Positions 44,716-54,020 of a DNA stretch of 64,000 nt are shown here, piece by piece; positions within the stretch are counted from its first letter, which is position 1; each line of letters starts with the position of its first letter. The notes beneath the pieces were generated by a model. That model did no database searches. It had not been told where the DNA came from and worked only from the letters and a program-made list of their open reading frames with translations. Origin of the DNA: Gilvimarinus sp. DA14 (lineage in GTDB: Bacteria; Pseudomonadota; Gammaproteobacteria; Pseudomonadales; Cellvibrionaceae); contig NZ_CP100350.1 of assembly GCF_024204685.1 (NCBI RefSeq), positions 1,054,001 through 1,118,000 of the forward strand. The letters run 5' to 3'. The position numbers and the translations under genes were made by a program.

Positions 44716-44746
44716 ACAATAAACCTTCCAGCAAGGTTAAGGTCAA
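44716..44746 (-). promoter_or_regulatory. MerR-type promoter with 19-bp spacer and CueR-like operator
   Basis: On the minus strand, -35 TTGACC (44741-44746) and -10 TATTGT (44716-44721) are separated by exactly 19 bases. The spacer is TTAACCTTGCTGGAAGGTT. This imperfect palindrome closely resembles the copA/cueO operators bound by CueR. The long spacer is what MerR-family activators correct by twisting DNA. The regulator and exporter are transcribed from it, so copper-type induction is expected. Confidence 0.9.
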
Positions 44747-44948
44747 GCACAAAAAACGCTCTATTTCGCCGTTTAATTATTGCAGCCAGGCATCACACGC
44801 CCCCGCAACCGCGCCAAAGGGACACGACTTTTAATATGAACCTGTAGGATTTATATCAGTAAATACAATGATTTATATTATGTAATTGACATTTTGGTTT
44901 AAATAATCAAAATAACCAATATAACAAGCAGATGGCAGGAATCTGGCG

Positions 44949-45176
44949 ATGGAATATTTAGATGTATCGCACCCAGAATGGGACAAGATGTGGGAAGAGC
45001 TAGCACAGTACCCGCTCAACGGTGGGGATCATTTGTGTATTGAGGATGGTCAGTGCTGGGAGTACATGGGCTCCACTCAAGATCACCACCATCTGCGCCA
45101 CCCCCGCCACCCGGTAAGCGGCAGGGCGGAATATATTTATATTGAGCGCGCTCGCGCAGCGGTGGGCTGGGCCTAA
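44949..45176 (+). CDS. Small hypothetical protein, histidine-rich
   Basis: The 75-residue protein reads MEYLDVSHPEWDKMWEEL, then DHLCIEDGQCWEYMGSTQDHH, then HLRHPRHP. It has two cysteines and seven histidines in the last half, suggesting metal binding. ATG 44949 has AGGA upstream; the coding composition looks real rather than random. A TTGACA at 44886-44891 may be part of its promoter, though no good -10 follows. I recall similar unnamed proteins in Pseudomonas-like genomes but know no function. Confidence 0.7.
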   Translation: MEYLDVSHPEWDKMWEELAQYPLNGGDHLCIEDGQCWEYMGSTQDHHHLRHPRHPVSGRAEYIYIERARAAVGWA

Positions 45177-45195
45177 GCTGTCAACTTCACGTTCT

Positions 45196-45450
45196 TCACA
45201 CCCCCATATTTTTCAGCGCATTAACAATCTGCCCCAACACTTGCGAGACCTGCGGGTGATCCTCTTCAAAATCCGCCAGCATCGCCTCCAGGGTGTCCAC
45301 CGGACGAGGCTCGGGCGCCTCGCTACTACCGGCAGGATGAGTGTGGCGTTCAAGCTCGGTCATTAAGCGTTGCTGCTCTGGGCTGACCTCTTCATTGCCA
45401 AATAAGTCATGCAAGCGGGTGATCAGCTGATCGAGATTTTCCTGTGACAT
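45196..45450 (-). CDS. DUF4404 family small protein
   Basis: The 84-residue protein (MSQENLDQLITRLHDLF) has an N-terminal helix pair and an acidic proline-rich middle. A C-terminal helix, LEAMLADFEEDHPQVSQVLGQIVNALKNMGV, fits the DUF4404 family. I chose ATG 45450 behind GAGGACA rather than the ATG four codons earlier. Cytoplasmic; function unknown. It stands alone, facing the previous small gene. Confidence 0.8.
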   Translation of the reverse strand: MSQENLDQLITRLHDLFGNEEVSPEQQRLMTELERHTHPAGSSEAPEPRPVDTLEAMLADFEEDHPQVSQVLGQIVNALKNMGV

Positions 45451-45561
45451 AGTTGTCCTCACTTGTTCGGTTACCTTACGTTTGGGTTCTTAAGATGGTA
45501 TAAACCCTTCGCAATCTTAAAATTACATCATACCCTATGGTTTTAGGGTTCTGGAAAAACT

Positions 45562-45996
45562 GTGTCAGTTACGCCTGCTAAATCACATACAGCGAACGAA
45601 TCGCACCTCAAGCGCTGGTGTCAATATCTGTATCGCCATCAAGTTACTCGCTTCTTGTTGGTGGGCGGCACCGCTACTGTATTGCAATATGTGTTTTTGA
45701 TCATCCTCGCAGAGCTAACTGCCCTACCCAAGGTGGCCTGCTCCGCAGCAGCGTTTGCACTGTCGGCGGTGTATAACTATCTGGCCAACTACTACTTCAC
45801 TTTTCAAGCAACGCAAAAGCACAGTGAATCGAGTATTAAATTTGCTTTTGTGGTTGCTCTAGGGCTGGGGCTCAACACCCTGGTTTTTTATATCGCCGAT
45901 GCCCTGCTACCCCACTACTTGTTAGCACAACTGATCGCCACCGGAGTGACCCTGGTGAGCAATTTTTTACTGCATAAATTCTGGATCTACCGATAA
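45562..45996 (+). CDS. GtrA-family membrane protein
   Basis: The 144-residue protein has four predicted transmembrane helices with the GtrA pattern (RFLLVGGTATVLQYVFLIILAEL; SAVYNYLANYYFTF; SNFLLHKFWIYR). GtrA proteins are thought to flip polyprenyl-phosphate sugars across the inner membrane. The GT2 gene follows 21 bases later, matching the usual gtrA-gtrB pair. GTG 45562 has a GGAA-type ribosome site. Confidence 0.92.
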   Translation: MSVTPAKSHTANESHLKRWCQYLYRHQVTRFLLVGGTATVLQYVFLIILAELTALPKVACSAAAFALSAVYNYLANYYFTFQATQKHSESSIKFAFVVALGLGLNTLVFYIADALLPHYLLAQLIATGVTLVSNFLLHKFWIYR

Positions 45997-46017
45997 TGAC
46001 TTTGGGATTTAACCATA

Positions 46018-46995
46018 ATGATTAGGGATACCTCACTTGCCATCGTTGTGCCCTGTTACAACGAAGAAGAAATGCTGCCACAGAGCTTACCGGTGCTGCT
46101 CGAGACCTTGGACGCACTCATCGGCAAAGGCAAAATCAGTCAGGGTTCGCGCCTTTACCTGGTAGATGACGGCAGCCGCGATAAAACCTGGGAGCTGATC
46201 GACCAGGCTTGCGACCAACACAGCGGCCGCGTGGCAGGGGTAAAACTGTCACGTAACAAGGGCCACCAGAATGCACTACTGGCGGGCCTGGAAGCCACCG
46301 ACGAAGATATCATTGTCAGCATCGACGCCGACCTGCAAGACGACCCCAGCAATATTGAGCGTATGGTAGATGAATACCACGCTGGCAACGATGTGGTTTA
46401 CGGCGTGCGCGCCGCGCGCGACACGGACACCTTTTTTAAACGTTTTAGCGCCGAAGGCTACTACCACCTGATGCGCCGCATGGGTGTAGATTTAGTTTTT
46501 AATCACGCTGATTTTCGCCTGATGTCTCGCCGCGCGTTAAATGCGATGCTCGAGTACCGTGAAAGCCAGTTATTTTTACGCGGTATCGTGCGCGAAGTTG
46601 GCTTTACCTCCTCTACCGTTGAGTACGACCGCCAAAGTCGCGCCGCCGGGGAAACCAAATACCCACTGCGCAAAATGCTGTCGTTCGCATGGCATGGTAT
46701 TTCCAGCTTTTCCACCGCGCCGCTGCGAGCTATTACCCTACTTGGAATAGTGGCCAGCGGCATGTCGCTGCTGATGATTCTCTGGGTACTGGGCACACGT
46801 CTTTTCACCGACAACGCCATTCCCGGCTGGACTTCCATCCTGATTCCACTGCTTTTTATCGGCAGCGTACAGTTACTAAGCTTGGGAATTATCGGCGAGT
46901 ACTTGGCGAAAATGTTTGAAGAGCTCAAGCAGCGGCCGCGCTACCATCTTGAGACGGTCAAAAAACACAAGCGAGAAACCTCGCAACAAGACTAA
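46018..46995 (+). CDS. GT2 polyprenyl-phosphate glycosyltransferase (GtrB/DPM1-like)
   Basis: The 325-residue protein has an N-terminal GT-A domain: LAIVVPCYNEEEMLPQSLP, the acidic metal motif VSIDADLQDDP, and KRFSAEGYYHLMRRMGV. Two C-terminal transmembrane helices follow (ITLLGIVASGMSLLMILWVL; ILIPLLFIGSVQLLSLGIIGEYL). It transfers a sugar to polyprenyl phosphate on the cytoplasmic face, and the upstream GtrA-like protein would flip the product. The pathway target (glycolipid, O-antigen or surface polymer decoration) is unknown. A run of nine G lies just after the stop. Confidence 0.93.
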   Translation: MIRDTSLAIVVPCYNEEEMLPQSLPVLLETLDALIGKGKISQGSRLYLVDDGSRDKTWELIDQACDQHSGRVAGVKLSRNKGHQNALLAGLEATDEDIIVSIDADLQDDPSNIERMVDEYHAGNDVVYGVRAARDTDTFFKRFSAEGYYHLMRRMGVDLVFNHADFRLMSRRALNAMLEYRESQLFLRGIVREVGFTSSTVEYDRQSRAAGETKYPLRKMLSFAWHGISSFSTAPLRAITLLGIVASGMSLLMILWVLGTRLFTDNAIPGWTSILIPLLFIGSVQLLSLGIIGEYLAKMFEELKQRPRYHLETVKKHKRETSQQD

Positions 46996-47014
46996 CCGGG
47001 GGGGGGTAACAGCC

Positions 47015-48319
47015 TTAGGCCTCCGGTAGAGTACGTGCCAGCAATGCACCCGCCGCACCCGCGGCGGAAAGCAACAAAATGGCCCAGCTTATTCCCAGCT
47101 CACTGGCAATCCAGCCAGACACACCCAGCAGCAATAACACCACACCGATAATCGTATTGCTGAGTGCTACGTAATCTGTGCGTCGGTTACCTTCAGCCAA
47201 ATCCACCACATAGGTTTTGCGCCCCACCCTGACGCCTTGGTGGGCAACCGTAAGAAAAAAGTAAAACACCGGTAAAACCGCCGAATAGCCAAGCCAATGC
47301 GGCGCCCAGGTGTGCAGCGCGAAAACCATAAAGCCCAGCACCGCCGTCAACCAGGCCGCCAGCATCATTACCCGCCGGCTGGAGACATCGGCAAAACGCC
47401 CCCAAAACGGCGCTGACAGCAAGCTAGCCAGACCGCTGGCGAGTAAGAACAACCCCAATAACACCCCGGACTGTCCCACCTGTTGCTGTGCCAACACCAC
47501 ATAGTAGGGCGCGGTTAATGCCGAACACAAAAGTAGCGAGCGGGTAATCACAAAGCGGCGAAAAGGCTTATCGTTACGTAATAAACCTAACCTTGCCACA
47601 GCTTCGGTAATGGCGTTGCCTCCGCCTGAGGTTTCCCCGGCAAACTCGACCATCCGGGAATAGATAACGGCGGCCAGCAACCACATACCCCCCGCGCCCA
47701 ACAGCAGCAAAGTGCAGCCCCAAATGGATAACTCGTTTTTGCTGACAATCAGCGCCACGGCCAACAACACGGTTACCAATCCTGCAGCGCTGGCCGACCA
47801 ACCGTTTACCTGACCGCGCCTTGATTTAGGAATGGTTTTTCCCAAGACATCTTTAGCGGCCACAGAACAGAGTCCCCGAGCCAGGGCAAACACCACCAGC
47901 AAGGCGATAATGGCCCAACCCGCCGCCGCGCCCTCTAAGGTCCAGACCACCGCCGCCATGGCCAGCATACACAGAGCCTGCAATACTGAACCGCCCACCC
48001 ATAACCATTTGCGCAGCGGCTGACGCCTTACAAAACTGGCGATAAACAATTGCGGCAAGAGAGAACCGGATTCGCGAATGGGCACCAGAAAACCCAATAA
48101 GTAGACCGGCGCCTGTAAAACTTCCATCACCCAAGGCAAAACAATTTTCGGGTTTGCCAAGGCATCTCCAAGCTTGCTGCAAAAGTAGCTGAGAATAAGA
48201 GTAAAAAAATTACCCGGCACTTCCCTGCAGGCCCGCTCATCTATCGCTTTGCAGATTCGGGCATCTTCTTCGTTTACGAGTTTATCGTAAAGGTTTTCAC
48301 TCACGCTGGACGCTTTCAT
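47015..48319 (-). CDS. MFS transporter of unknown substrate
   Basis: The 434-residue protein has about 12 transmembrane helices. The N-terminal 50 residues are hydrophilic (SENLYDKLVNEEDARICKAIDERACREVPGNFFTL), longer than usual. A conserved-looking loop KDVLGKTIPKSRRGQVNGWSAS follows helix 4. The start is ambiguous between GTG 48331 and ATG 48319; I use ATG 48319, though neither has a clear ribosome site. No regulator or enzyme is adjacent. The substrate is unknown. Confidence 0.85.
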   Translation of the reverse strand: MKASSVSENLYDKLVNEEDARICKAIDERACREVPGNFFTLILSYFCSKLGDALANPKIVLPWVMEVLQAPVYLLGFLVPIRESGSLLPQLFIASFVRRQPLRKWLWVGGSVLQALCMLAMAAVVWTLEGAAAGWAIIALLVVFALARGLCSVAAKDVLGKTIPKSRRGQVNGWSASAAGLVTVLLAVALIVSKNELSIWGCTLLLLGAGGMWLLAAVIYSRMVEFAGETSGGGNAITEAVARLGLLRNDKPFRRFVITRSLLLCSALTAPYYVVLAQQQVGQSGVLLGLFLLASGLASLLSAPFWGRFADVSSRRVMMLAAWLTAVLGFMVFALHTWAPHWLGYSAVLPVFYFFLTVAHQGVRVGRKTYVVDLAEGNRRTDYVALSNTIIGVVLLLLGVSGWIASELGISWAILLLSAAGAAGALLARTLPEA

Positions 48320-48399
48320 ATTCAGCCACACATATGAAACATGGATTTAGCTAACAACACTTACGCCGGGCCTGATACAAATACTGTTCTCTGTGCGCA

Positions 48400-50874
48400 T
48401 TACGCCGCTTCGCGCAGCACTACCGCCGGTGGGGTATTAACCGCATGGCGGCAGCTAAAGGCGCCAATAGCGGCAACAAATAAGGCCGTAATCACGGGAG
48501 TGAGCAGCCAGTAGAGATAATGGGGTTGGACAGGCACTTCAAATACGAACACTTGCAGGCCAATCACTAACGCCTCGGCGGCCACAGCGGCGATAATGCC
48601 GGCGGCAAAACCCAAAATCGCAAATTCGATCCAGACACCGCCGGTAATCAGGCTGCGACTAGCACCCAGGGCGCGCAGTAGACCCGCCTCTTGTTTGCGC
48701 TCGTTGATACTGCCGTTGACTGAAGCCACCAGCACCAAACAGCCGCCCAACAACACCATCAACAACACCAAGCCTACGCCATCACTCACTTGTGAGACGA
48801 TCGTGCGAATTTGATTGATAATCCGATCCAACTCAATCACCACGATGGTGGGGTAATTTGTCAGTAGCGTGTTGATAAACGTTTTCTGCTCCGGCGGCAG
48901 GTACACACTGGTCATATACATGGGCGAGTAATCATCCAGCGCGCCCGGTTGAAAAATAAAATAAAAATTGGGTTGTAGTGATTCCCACTCCAAGGTTCTA
49001 AAACTGGCCACTTCGGCCTCGGCCTGTAAGCCACCAATGGAGAAAGTCAGCCGATCACCCAGTTCTATGCCCAACCTGCCAGCAACCTCTTGCTCGACGG
49101 AAACACCGGGTAAGCCGCTCTCACTGCGTGACCATTCATCCCACCACTGGCCTGCAACCACTTGGTTGTCTTCGGCCAGCTGGTTCGACCAGGTTAAGGA
49201 GGCTTCGCGATTAAGGGTGTCTTCGGGTTTGGGCTCGCCATTGATGTGCGTTAACCGGCCCCGCACCATGGGGTAGAGCTGTTCTACGCGCAATTGCTGG
49301 TTATCCAATAAACTCTTAAAAGGCTCCACCTGTGTGGGGGCAACATTAAGCACAAAGTGATTGGGGGCATCTTCGGGCACTTTGACTTGCCACTCTTCAA
49401 TCAGTGAGGTCCGCACAATGGTTAATGTAAGTAGCAACATCACGGCGGTGGCAAATACCACCACCTGTAACACGCTGGCGGCGCGACGACGCTGAATACT
49501 CGCCACAGCCAAACGCCAACCACTGCCCGCCTGGCTGCCAGCTTTTTTACCCAGCGCCAGCAAGCCCACGGCCAGCAGCGATGCCAACACCGCGACCACT
49601 GCCAAAGCCAGCAACACGGTTGCGCCTAGCACCAGATCGCGACCGAATACCACCACCAATAAAATCAGAACAGCGCAGGCCATGGCAATCTGCCAAATAG
49701 CCGCACCGGTATCCACTTTCATTTCTTGGCGCAGCACTTTAATGGGCGCCACCGTGGGCAAAAACCACAAACTGGGCAGAGCAAAGCCCACCAAGGCCAC
49801 GGGGCCACTTAATAAACTCAACACAAAAGAGCGCCAACGAGCAGGAGCCATTTCTATTTGGTACAAGCGGTGCACCGTCAGAGCAATGAATTCTTGAATC
49901 GCGTAACCAATTAGCAGACCCAGCAGCGCCGCCAACAGGGAAAGGCAAAGAAGTTGCGTCAGGTACAGAAATCTGATTCTGCCCGAGCCCACACCGAGAC
50001 TTTTCAGCAACGCCACCTGGTTAATATGCCGCGCCGCGAACTGCCGCGCCGCCAGGGCAACAGCTACCCCGGCCAACAGCACACCCATTACCGCTGCCAG
50101 CACCAAAAAGCGTCGGCCAGTTTTTAAGGTTCCCTGCAAACGCCGCTGAGCGTTTTCTATACCGACGACTTCTTCGTGCTCGGTCAATCGAGGCTCAAGC
50201 CAGGTGATAAAGTCAGCCAGGTGCTCTGGTGTGGAGGCCAACAGCCACTGATACTCGACGCGACTGCCCGGCTGGATGACCTGGGTTTTTGCCAAATCCG
50301 CCCAGTTCATCATAATGCGCGCGCCCATTACGCTAAATGGGCCACTACCATCTGGCTCGCTCACAATCACTTTACTGGCGATTAAGCTGTGCTCACCAAT
50401 CTGCAAGGTGTCTCCTAGGGAGATATGCAGCAATGGCAAAAGGCGCGAGTCCACCCACACTTCACCCACGGGCGGGATACCCTCTGCGCGCTCAACACTG
50501 GGGCCAGAGGTCGCGAATGGCTGCTCGCTAAGATCGATATAACCACGCAGCGGGTAATCCTCCGCCACCGCTTTGATAGACGCCAGGTGCATCTCATCGC
50601 CGGCGAAAACCATTGAGGCAAAGTGAGCAACCTGACTGGTCGAAATATCACGAGCTTGTGCCTCGCTCTGCCATTCGCTTTGATGTGGCTGATTACTGGT
50701 GATCAGCTTATCAGCACCTAACAGCGAATTGCTCTGCTCCAGTAAGGTGGATTCAAGGCGGTCGGTAAACAGCGCAATGGCACTTACCACCGTTACCGCC
50801 AGCGCCAGCGCTACCGCCAGCAGTTTTACTTCACCACTGCGCCAATTGCGCCAGAGTAATCGCAACGCCAGCAT
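48400..50874 (-). CDS. ybbP: ABC transporter permease, YbbP type
   Basis: The 824-residue FtsX-family permease has a first transmembrane helix (LLAVALALAVTVVSAIALFTD), a large periplasmic domain, groups of helices near 265-390 and 395-470, a second periplasmic domain, and three more helices at the end. This MacB-like doubled layout matches E. coli YbbP. With YbbA it forms an ABC system thought to work with TesA in lipid or ester export. ATG 50874 behind TAGGAGG. ybbA lies 8 bases upstream on the same strand, and tesA is divergent next to it, which is the conserved ybbP-ybbA-tesA arrangement. Confidence 0.92.
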   Translation of the reverse strand: MLALRLLWRNWRSGEVKLLAVALALAVTVVSAIALFTDRLESTLLEQSNSLLGADKLITSNQPHQSEWQSEAQARDISTSQVAHFASMVFAGDEMHLASIKAVAEDYPLRGYIDLSEQPFATSGPSVERAEGIPPVGEVWVDSRLLPLLHISLGDTLQIGEHSLIASKVIVSEPDGSGPFSVMGARIMMNWADLAKTQVIQPGSRVEYQWLLASTPEHLADFITWLEPRLTEHEEVVGIENAQRRLQGTLKTGRRFLVLAAVMGVLLAGVAVALAARQFAARHINQVALLKSLGVGSGRIRFLYLTQLLCLSLLAALLGLLIGYAIQEFIALTVHRLYQIEMAPARWRSFVLSLLSGPVALVGFALPSLWFLPTVAPIKVLRQEMKVDTGAAIWQIAMACAVLILLVVVFGRDLVLGATVLLALAVVAVLASLLAVGLLALGKKAGSQAGSGWRLAVASIQRRRAASVLQVVVFATAVMLLLTLTIVRTSLIEEWQVKVPEDAPNHFVLNVAPTQVEPFKSLLDNQQLRVEQLYPMVRGRLTHINGEPKPEDTLNREASLTWSNQLAEDNQVVAGQWWDEWSRSESGLPGVSVEQEVAGRLGIELGDRLTFSIGGLQAEAEVASFRTLEWESLQPNFYFIFQPGALDDYSPMYMTSVYLPPEQKTFINTLLTNYPTIVVIELDRIINQIRTIVSQVSDGVGLVLLMVLLGGCLVLVASVNGSINERKQEAGLLRALGASRSLITGGVWIEFAILGFAAGIIAAVAAEALVIGLQVFVFEVPVQPHYLYWLLTPVITALFVAAIGAFSCRHAVNTPPAVVLREAA

Positions 50875-50882
50875 AACCCCTC

Positions 50883-51572
50883 CTATTGTGCAGCGGCCGC
50901 TGAACTGATTAACAACTCACCAGCGGCCAGCTGCACTTGCCGGGCACAGCGATTAGCCAAACGCTCTTCGTGGGTAATCAGCACCAGTGTGGTACCTGCC
51001 TCGGCATTTAACCCGAACAAAAGATCATTGATGGTGTTGCCAGTGGCACTGTCCAGATTACCTGTGGGTTCGTCGGCAAACAGGATTTCGGGCTCGCAGG
51101 CAAACGCCCGGGCAATGGCGACCCGCTGTTGCTCACCGCCGGACAACTGTGGCGGGTAGTGATTGAGCCGCTGGGCGAGCCCTACCCTGGCTAGATAATC
51201 CTCTGCGCGCTGGCGGGCATTTTTCTGCCCGCCCAACTCCATGGGTAACATGACGTTTTCCAGCGCCGTTAACCCCGGCAGCAACTGAAAGGACTGAAAC
51301 ACAAAACCAACACGCTCAGCGCGCACCCGCGCGCGTCCCTCTTCGTCGAGCTCGCCAAGGTTTTCACCGGCCAGTAGCACGCGGCCGCTGGAGGGAACAT
51401 CCAGACCCGCTAACAGTCCCAGCAAGGTGGATTTGCCCGAGCCTGAAGCGCCGGTTATGGCCAGGCTTTCACCTTTCTCTATCCACAGGTTAATATCTGT
51501 GAGAATGGTAAGATCACCGCTCGCGGTGGTGACGGTTTTGCCCAACTGCTCGGCCTCGATCATATAAGCCAT
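50883..51572 (-). CDS. ybbA: ABC transporter ATPase, YbbA type
   Basis: The 229-residue ATPase has Walker A GASGSGKST, the Q-loop in FVFQSFQLLPGLTALENVMLP, the signature LSGGEQQRVAIARAF, Walker B ILFADEPTGNLD and the H-loop at LITHEE. It belongs to the LolD/MacB-type subfamily and powers YbbP. ATG 51572 behind GGGAGA; the gene pair is transcribed away from tesA. Confidence 0.95.
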   Translation of the reverse strand: MAYMIEAEQLGKTVTTASGDLTILTDINLWIEKGESLAITGASGSGKSTLLGLLAGLDVPSSGRVLLAGENLGELDEEGRARVRAERVGFVFQSFQLLPGLTALENVMLPMELGGQKNARQRAEDYLARVGLAQRLNHYPPQLSGGEQQRVAIARAFACEPEILFADEPTGNLDSATGNTINDLLFGLNAEAGTTLVLITHEERLANRCARQVQLAAGELLISSAAAAQ

Positions 51573-51621
51573 AAGGTCTCCCGGAAGGCGCGCTTAAGAT
51601 TTGTTATTGCTGGATTCTACT

Positions 51622-52248
51622 ATGCTCAATTGGTTTAGACGTTTAATTTTGGTAAATGGATGCCTGCTGCTGTTATTTTCTGCCACAAGCTGGGCGCAGC
51701 AACCTCAACCTATTCTGGTAATGGGCGATAGCTTAAGCGCCGGTTACGGCATTGATTTAGAAAGTGGCTGGGTGCAATTGCTGCGCGAGAAGCTGGAAAA
51801 CGAAGACTTTAGCCATCCGGTCGTCAACGCCAGCGTAAGCGGTGAAACCACTACCGGCGGCGCGGCGAGACTGGCGAAACTGCTGCAAACACACAAGCCC
51901 GGCATTGTTATTTTAGAGTTGGGCGGCAACGACGGACTGCGGGGTCAACCGGTAAAAATAATGCGCGACAATCTAAGTGCAATGATCCAGTCCTCGCTGG
52001 ATGCCGATGCCGAGGTTCTGCTGTTGGGAATGCAAATTCCGCCTAATTACGGCGCCCGCTACACAAAGATGTTCAGCGATATCTATCCGGCCCTTGCCGA
52101 GCAATACCAGATCACGCTGGTGCCTTTTATGCTAGACGGCGTTGCCCTCAATCGGGAGCTGATGCGCAATGACAGCATCCACCCGACCGCCGAAGCTCAG
52201 CCGATGATTCTGGACAATGTATGGCCTTATCTTGCGCCGCTGCTTTAG
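51622..52248 (+). CDS. tesA: Periplasmic GDSL esterase/thioesterase I
   Basis: The 208-residue SGNH hydrolase has a signal peptide (CLLLLFSATSWAQ). Block I is VMGDSLSAGYG with the nucleophile serine; GGNDGLRG provides the oxyanion residues; SIHPTAEAQ holds the Asp/His dyad. TesA cleaves acyl-CoA and other esters in the periplasm. I chose ATG 51622; an upstream TTG start would add only seven residues. It is divergent from ybbA, as in E. coli. Confidence 0.94.
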   Translation: MLNWFRRLILVNGCLLLLFSATSWAQQPQPILVMGDSLSAGYGIDLESGWVQLLREKLENEDFSHPVVNASVSGETTTGGAARLAKLLQTHKPGIVILELGGNDGLRGQPVKIMRDNLSAMIQSSLDADAEVLLLGMQIPPNYGARYTKMFSDIYPALAEQYQITLVPFMLDGVALNRELMRNDSIHPTAEAQPMILDNVWPYLAPLL

Positions 52249-52264
52249 TGCGGCAGCTCAATTA

Positions 52265-53995
52265 TTATACCGGCTCTAAGTAATCGATCATTAGCTGCAA
52301 AGATTCACGCCCGCGAAACTCATTGACGTCCAGTTTAAAGGCGGCGCGAATGCGCTCAATACCTTGATCCGGCCACACAGACAAATCTACATTGAAGGCA
52401 ATAGCATCCAGCAATTGCTGCTTCTGCGCGTCCAGCGCCAGCACCAATTTCAGGTGCTTTTCCCCCACGATACGCTGCTGAACCAGATAAAACTCCCCAT
52501 CGAATAATGGCTCTGGAAAGTGCTGACCCCAAGGGCCCGCGTGTCGCAACTGGCGCGCCAGCTCTAGCTCAAATTCGCTGGCGGCAAGTTCGCCATCGCT
52601 CATCAGGACTGCCTGTAAATCATCTGCAGCGAGCTGACGCTTAACTTCGGTATCGAAGGCTTCGGCAAAAGCCTGATAGTTTTCCCGCGCAATGCTCATG
52701 CCGGCAGCCATGGCATGGCCGCCAAATTTTTGCAGCAAGTGCGGCTCGCGTGCGGCCACCGCATCCAGAGCGTCGCGAATGTGCAGGCCGGGTATGGAGC
52801 GCGCCGATCCTTTAATAGTATCGTCGTCGGCATCGGCAAACACAATCACCGGGCGGTGAAATTTGTCTTTCACCCGCGAGGCGAGAATACCGATTACCCC
52901 TTGATGCCAGGTGGCGTCGTACAAGCACAGCCCCCAGGGCAAGTCCTGACCATCACCGACACTGAGTTTATCCAGCATGGCCATGGCCTCGCGCTGCATA
53001 CCGCTTTCAATGGCTTTGCGATCGCGGTTAAAGCTGTCTAGCTCGGCCGCCAGCTCGCGCGCTAATTGAACATCATCACTAAGCAAGCAGCGTATGCCAA
53101 TGCTCATGTCATCCAACCTGCCGGCGGCATTCAAACGCGGGCCTATAGCAAAACCCAAATCAGTCGCCACTAAACGCTCGCGACCACGTCCGGCCACTTC
53201 AAGTAATGCCAGGATGCCCGGGCGCGCCACGCCCGCGCGAATACGACGCAAGCCCTGCTCCACAAGAATACGGTTATTTGCATCCAGCGGTACCACATCG
53301 GCAACGGTTCCCAGAGCCACTAAATCTAGAAAGTTCGCCATATTCGGCTCGGGGATTCCCGCCTCGGCAAACCATCCTATAGCGCTCAGCTGTTTTTTTA
53401 ACGCATTCATTACGTAAAAAATCACACCGACACCGGCAAGATTTTTACTGCTAAAAGAGCAGCCCGGCTGGTTCGGATTGACTATCGCATCGGCCGCAGG
53501 CAGCGCCTGACCCGGCAGGTGATGATCGGTGACGACAACCGCAATGCCCAGGTCGTTGGCCGCCTGTACGCCATCGATACTGGAGATACCGTTATCCACG
53601 GTAACAATCACATCAGGCTCTCGCTCAGCCGCGACCGCTACAATTTCCGGCGTAAGGCCATAACCATACTCAAAGCGGTTGGGCACCAAAAAGTCCACAT
53701 GCTGCGCCCCCATGGCACGCAGTGCTAACACCCCGAGCGCAGAGCTGGTGGCGCCATCGGCATCAAAGTCGCCCACAATCAAAATACGCGCACCGGCCAC
53801 TACCGCATCGGCGAGAATTTCAGCAGCCTCTGGTAAACCTTTTAACTCCGGGCGCAGCAAGCGCTGTAGGGTTAACTCTAGCTCCTCGGCATGCCGCACA
53901 CCGCGATTGGAGTAGATACGATTCAGTAAGGGCGCAAGATCAGGCTCAGATAGTAAAGATGAGGGGGAGGGACGGCGTTTGATGATTTTTTGCAT
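52265..53995 (-). CDS. recJ: Single-stranded-DNA exonuclease RecJ
   Basis: The 576-residue 5'-3' exonuclease belongs to the DHH family. Metal-binding motifs seen are DFDADG (76-81), TVDNGIS and DHHLPG; the DHHA1 domain includes KFGGHAMAAGMS, and the OB fold is at the C-terminus. It acts in RecF-pathway recombination, base excision and mismatch repair. I chose ATG 53995, since the 24 extra upstream codons reach into an intergenic repeat. No strong ribosome site. It is the last of the xerD-dsbC-hom-thrC-recJ run. Confidence 0.96.
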   Translation of the reverse strand: MQKIIKRRPSPSSLLSEPDLAPLLNRIYSNRGVRHAEELELTLQRLLRPELKGLPEAAEILADAVVAGARILIVGDFDADGATSSALGVLALRAMGAQHVDFLVPNRFEYGYGLTPEIVAVAAEREPDVIVTVDNGISSIDGVQAANDLGIAVVVTDHHLPGQALPAADAIVNPNQPGCSFSSKNLAGVGVIFYVMNALKKQLSAIGWFAEAGIPEPNMANFLDLVALGTVADVVPLDANNRILVEQGLRRIRAGVARPGILALLEVAGRGRERLVATDLGFAIGPRLNAAGRLDDMSIGIRCLLSDDVQLARELAAELDSFNRDRKAIESGMQREAMAMLDKLSVGDGQDLPWGLCLYDATWHQGVIGILASRVKDKFHRPVIVFADADDDTIKGSARSIPGLHIRDALDAVAAREPHLLQKFGGHAMAAGMSIARENYQAFAEAFDTEVKRQLAADDLQAVLMSDGELAASEFELELARQLRHAGPWGQHFPEPLFDGEFYLVQQRIVGEKHLKLVLALDAQKQQLLDAIAFNVDLSVWPDQGIERIRAAFKLDVNEFRGRESLQLMIDYLEPV

Positions 53996-54020
53996 GGGGA
54001 AGACTCGTCGGACGACAGAG

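Noticed and set aside
44460-44847. Long plus- and minus-strand frames with repeats such as SAFCVLR or TQNAERR
   Set aside because: They come from the 7-base tandem array, which is open in all frames on both strands; no ribosome site or homology supports them.
46998-47006. Run of nine G after the GT2 gene
   Set aside because: Could be a slippage tract, but it lies outside genes at convergent ends, with no visible consequence.
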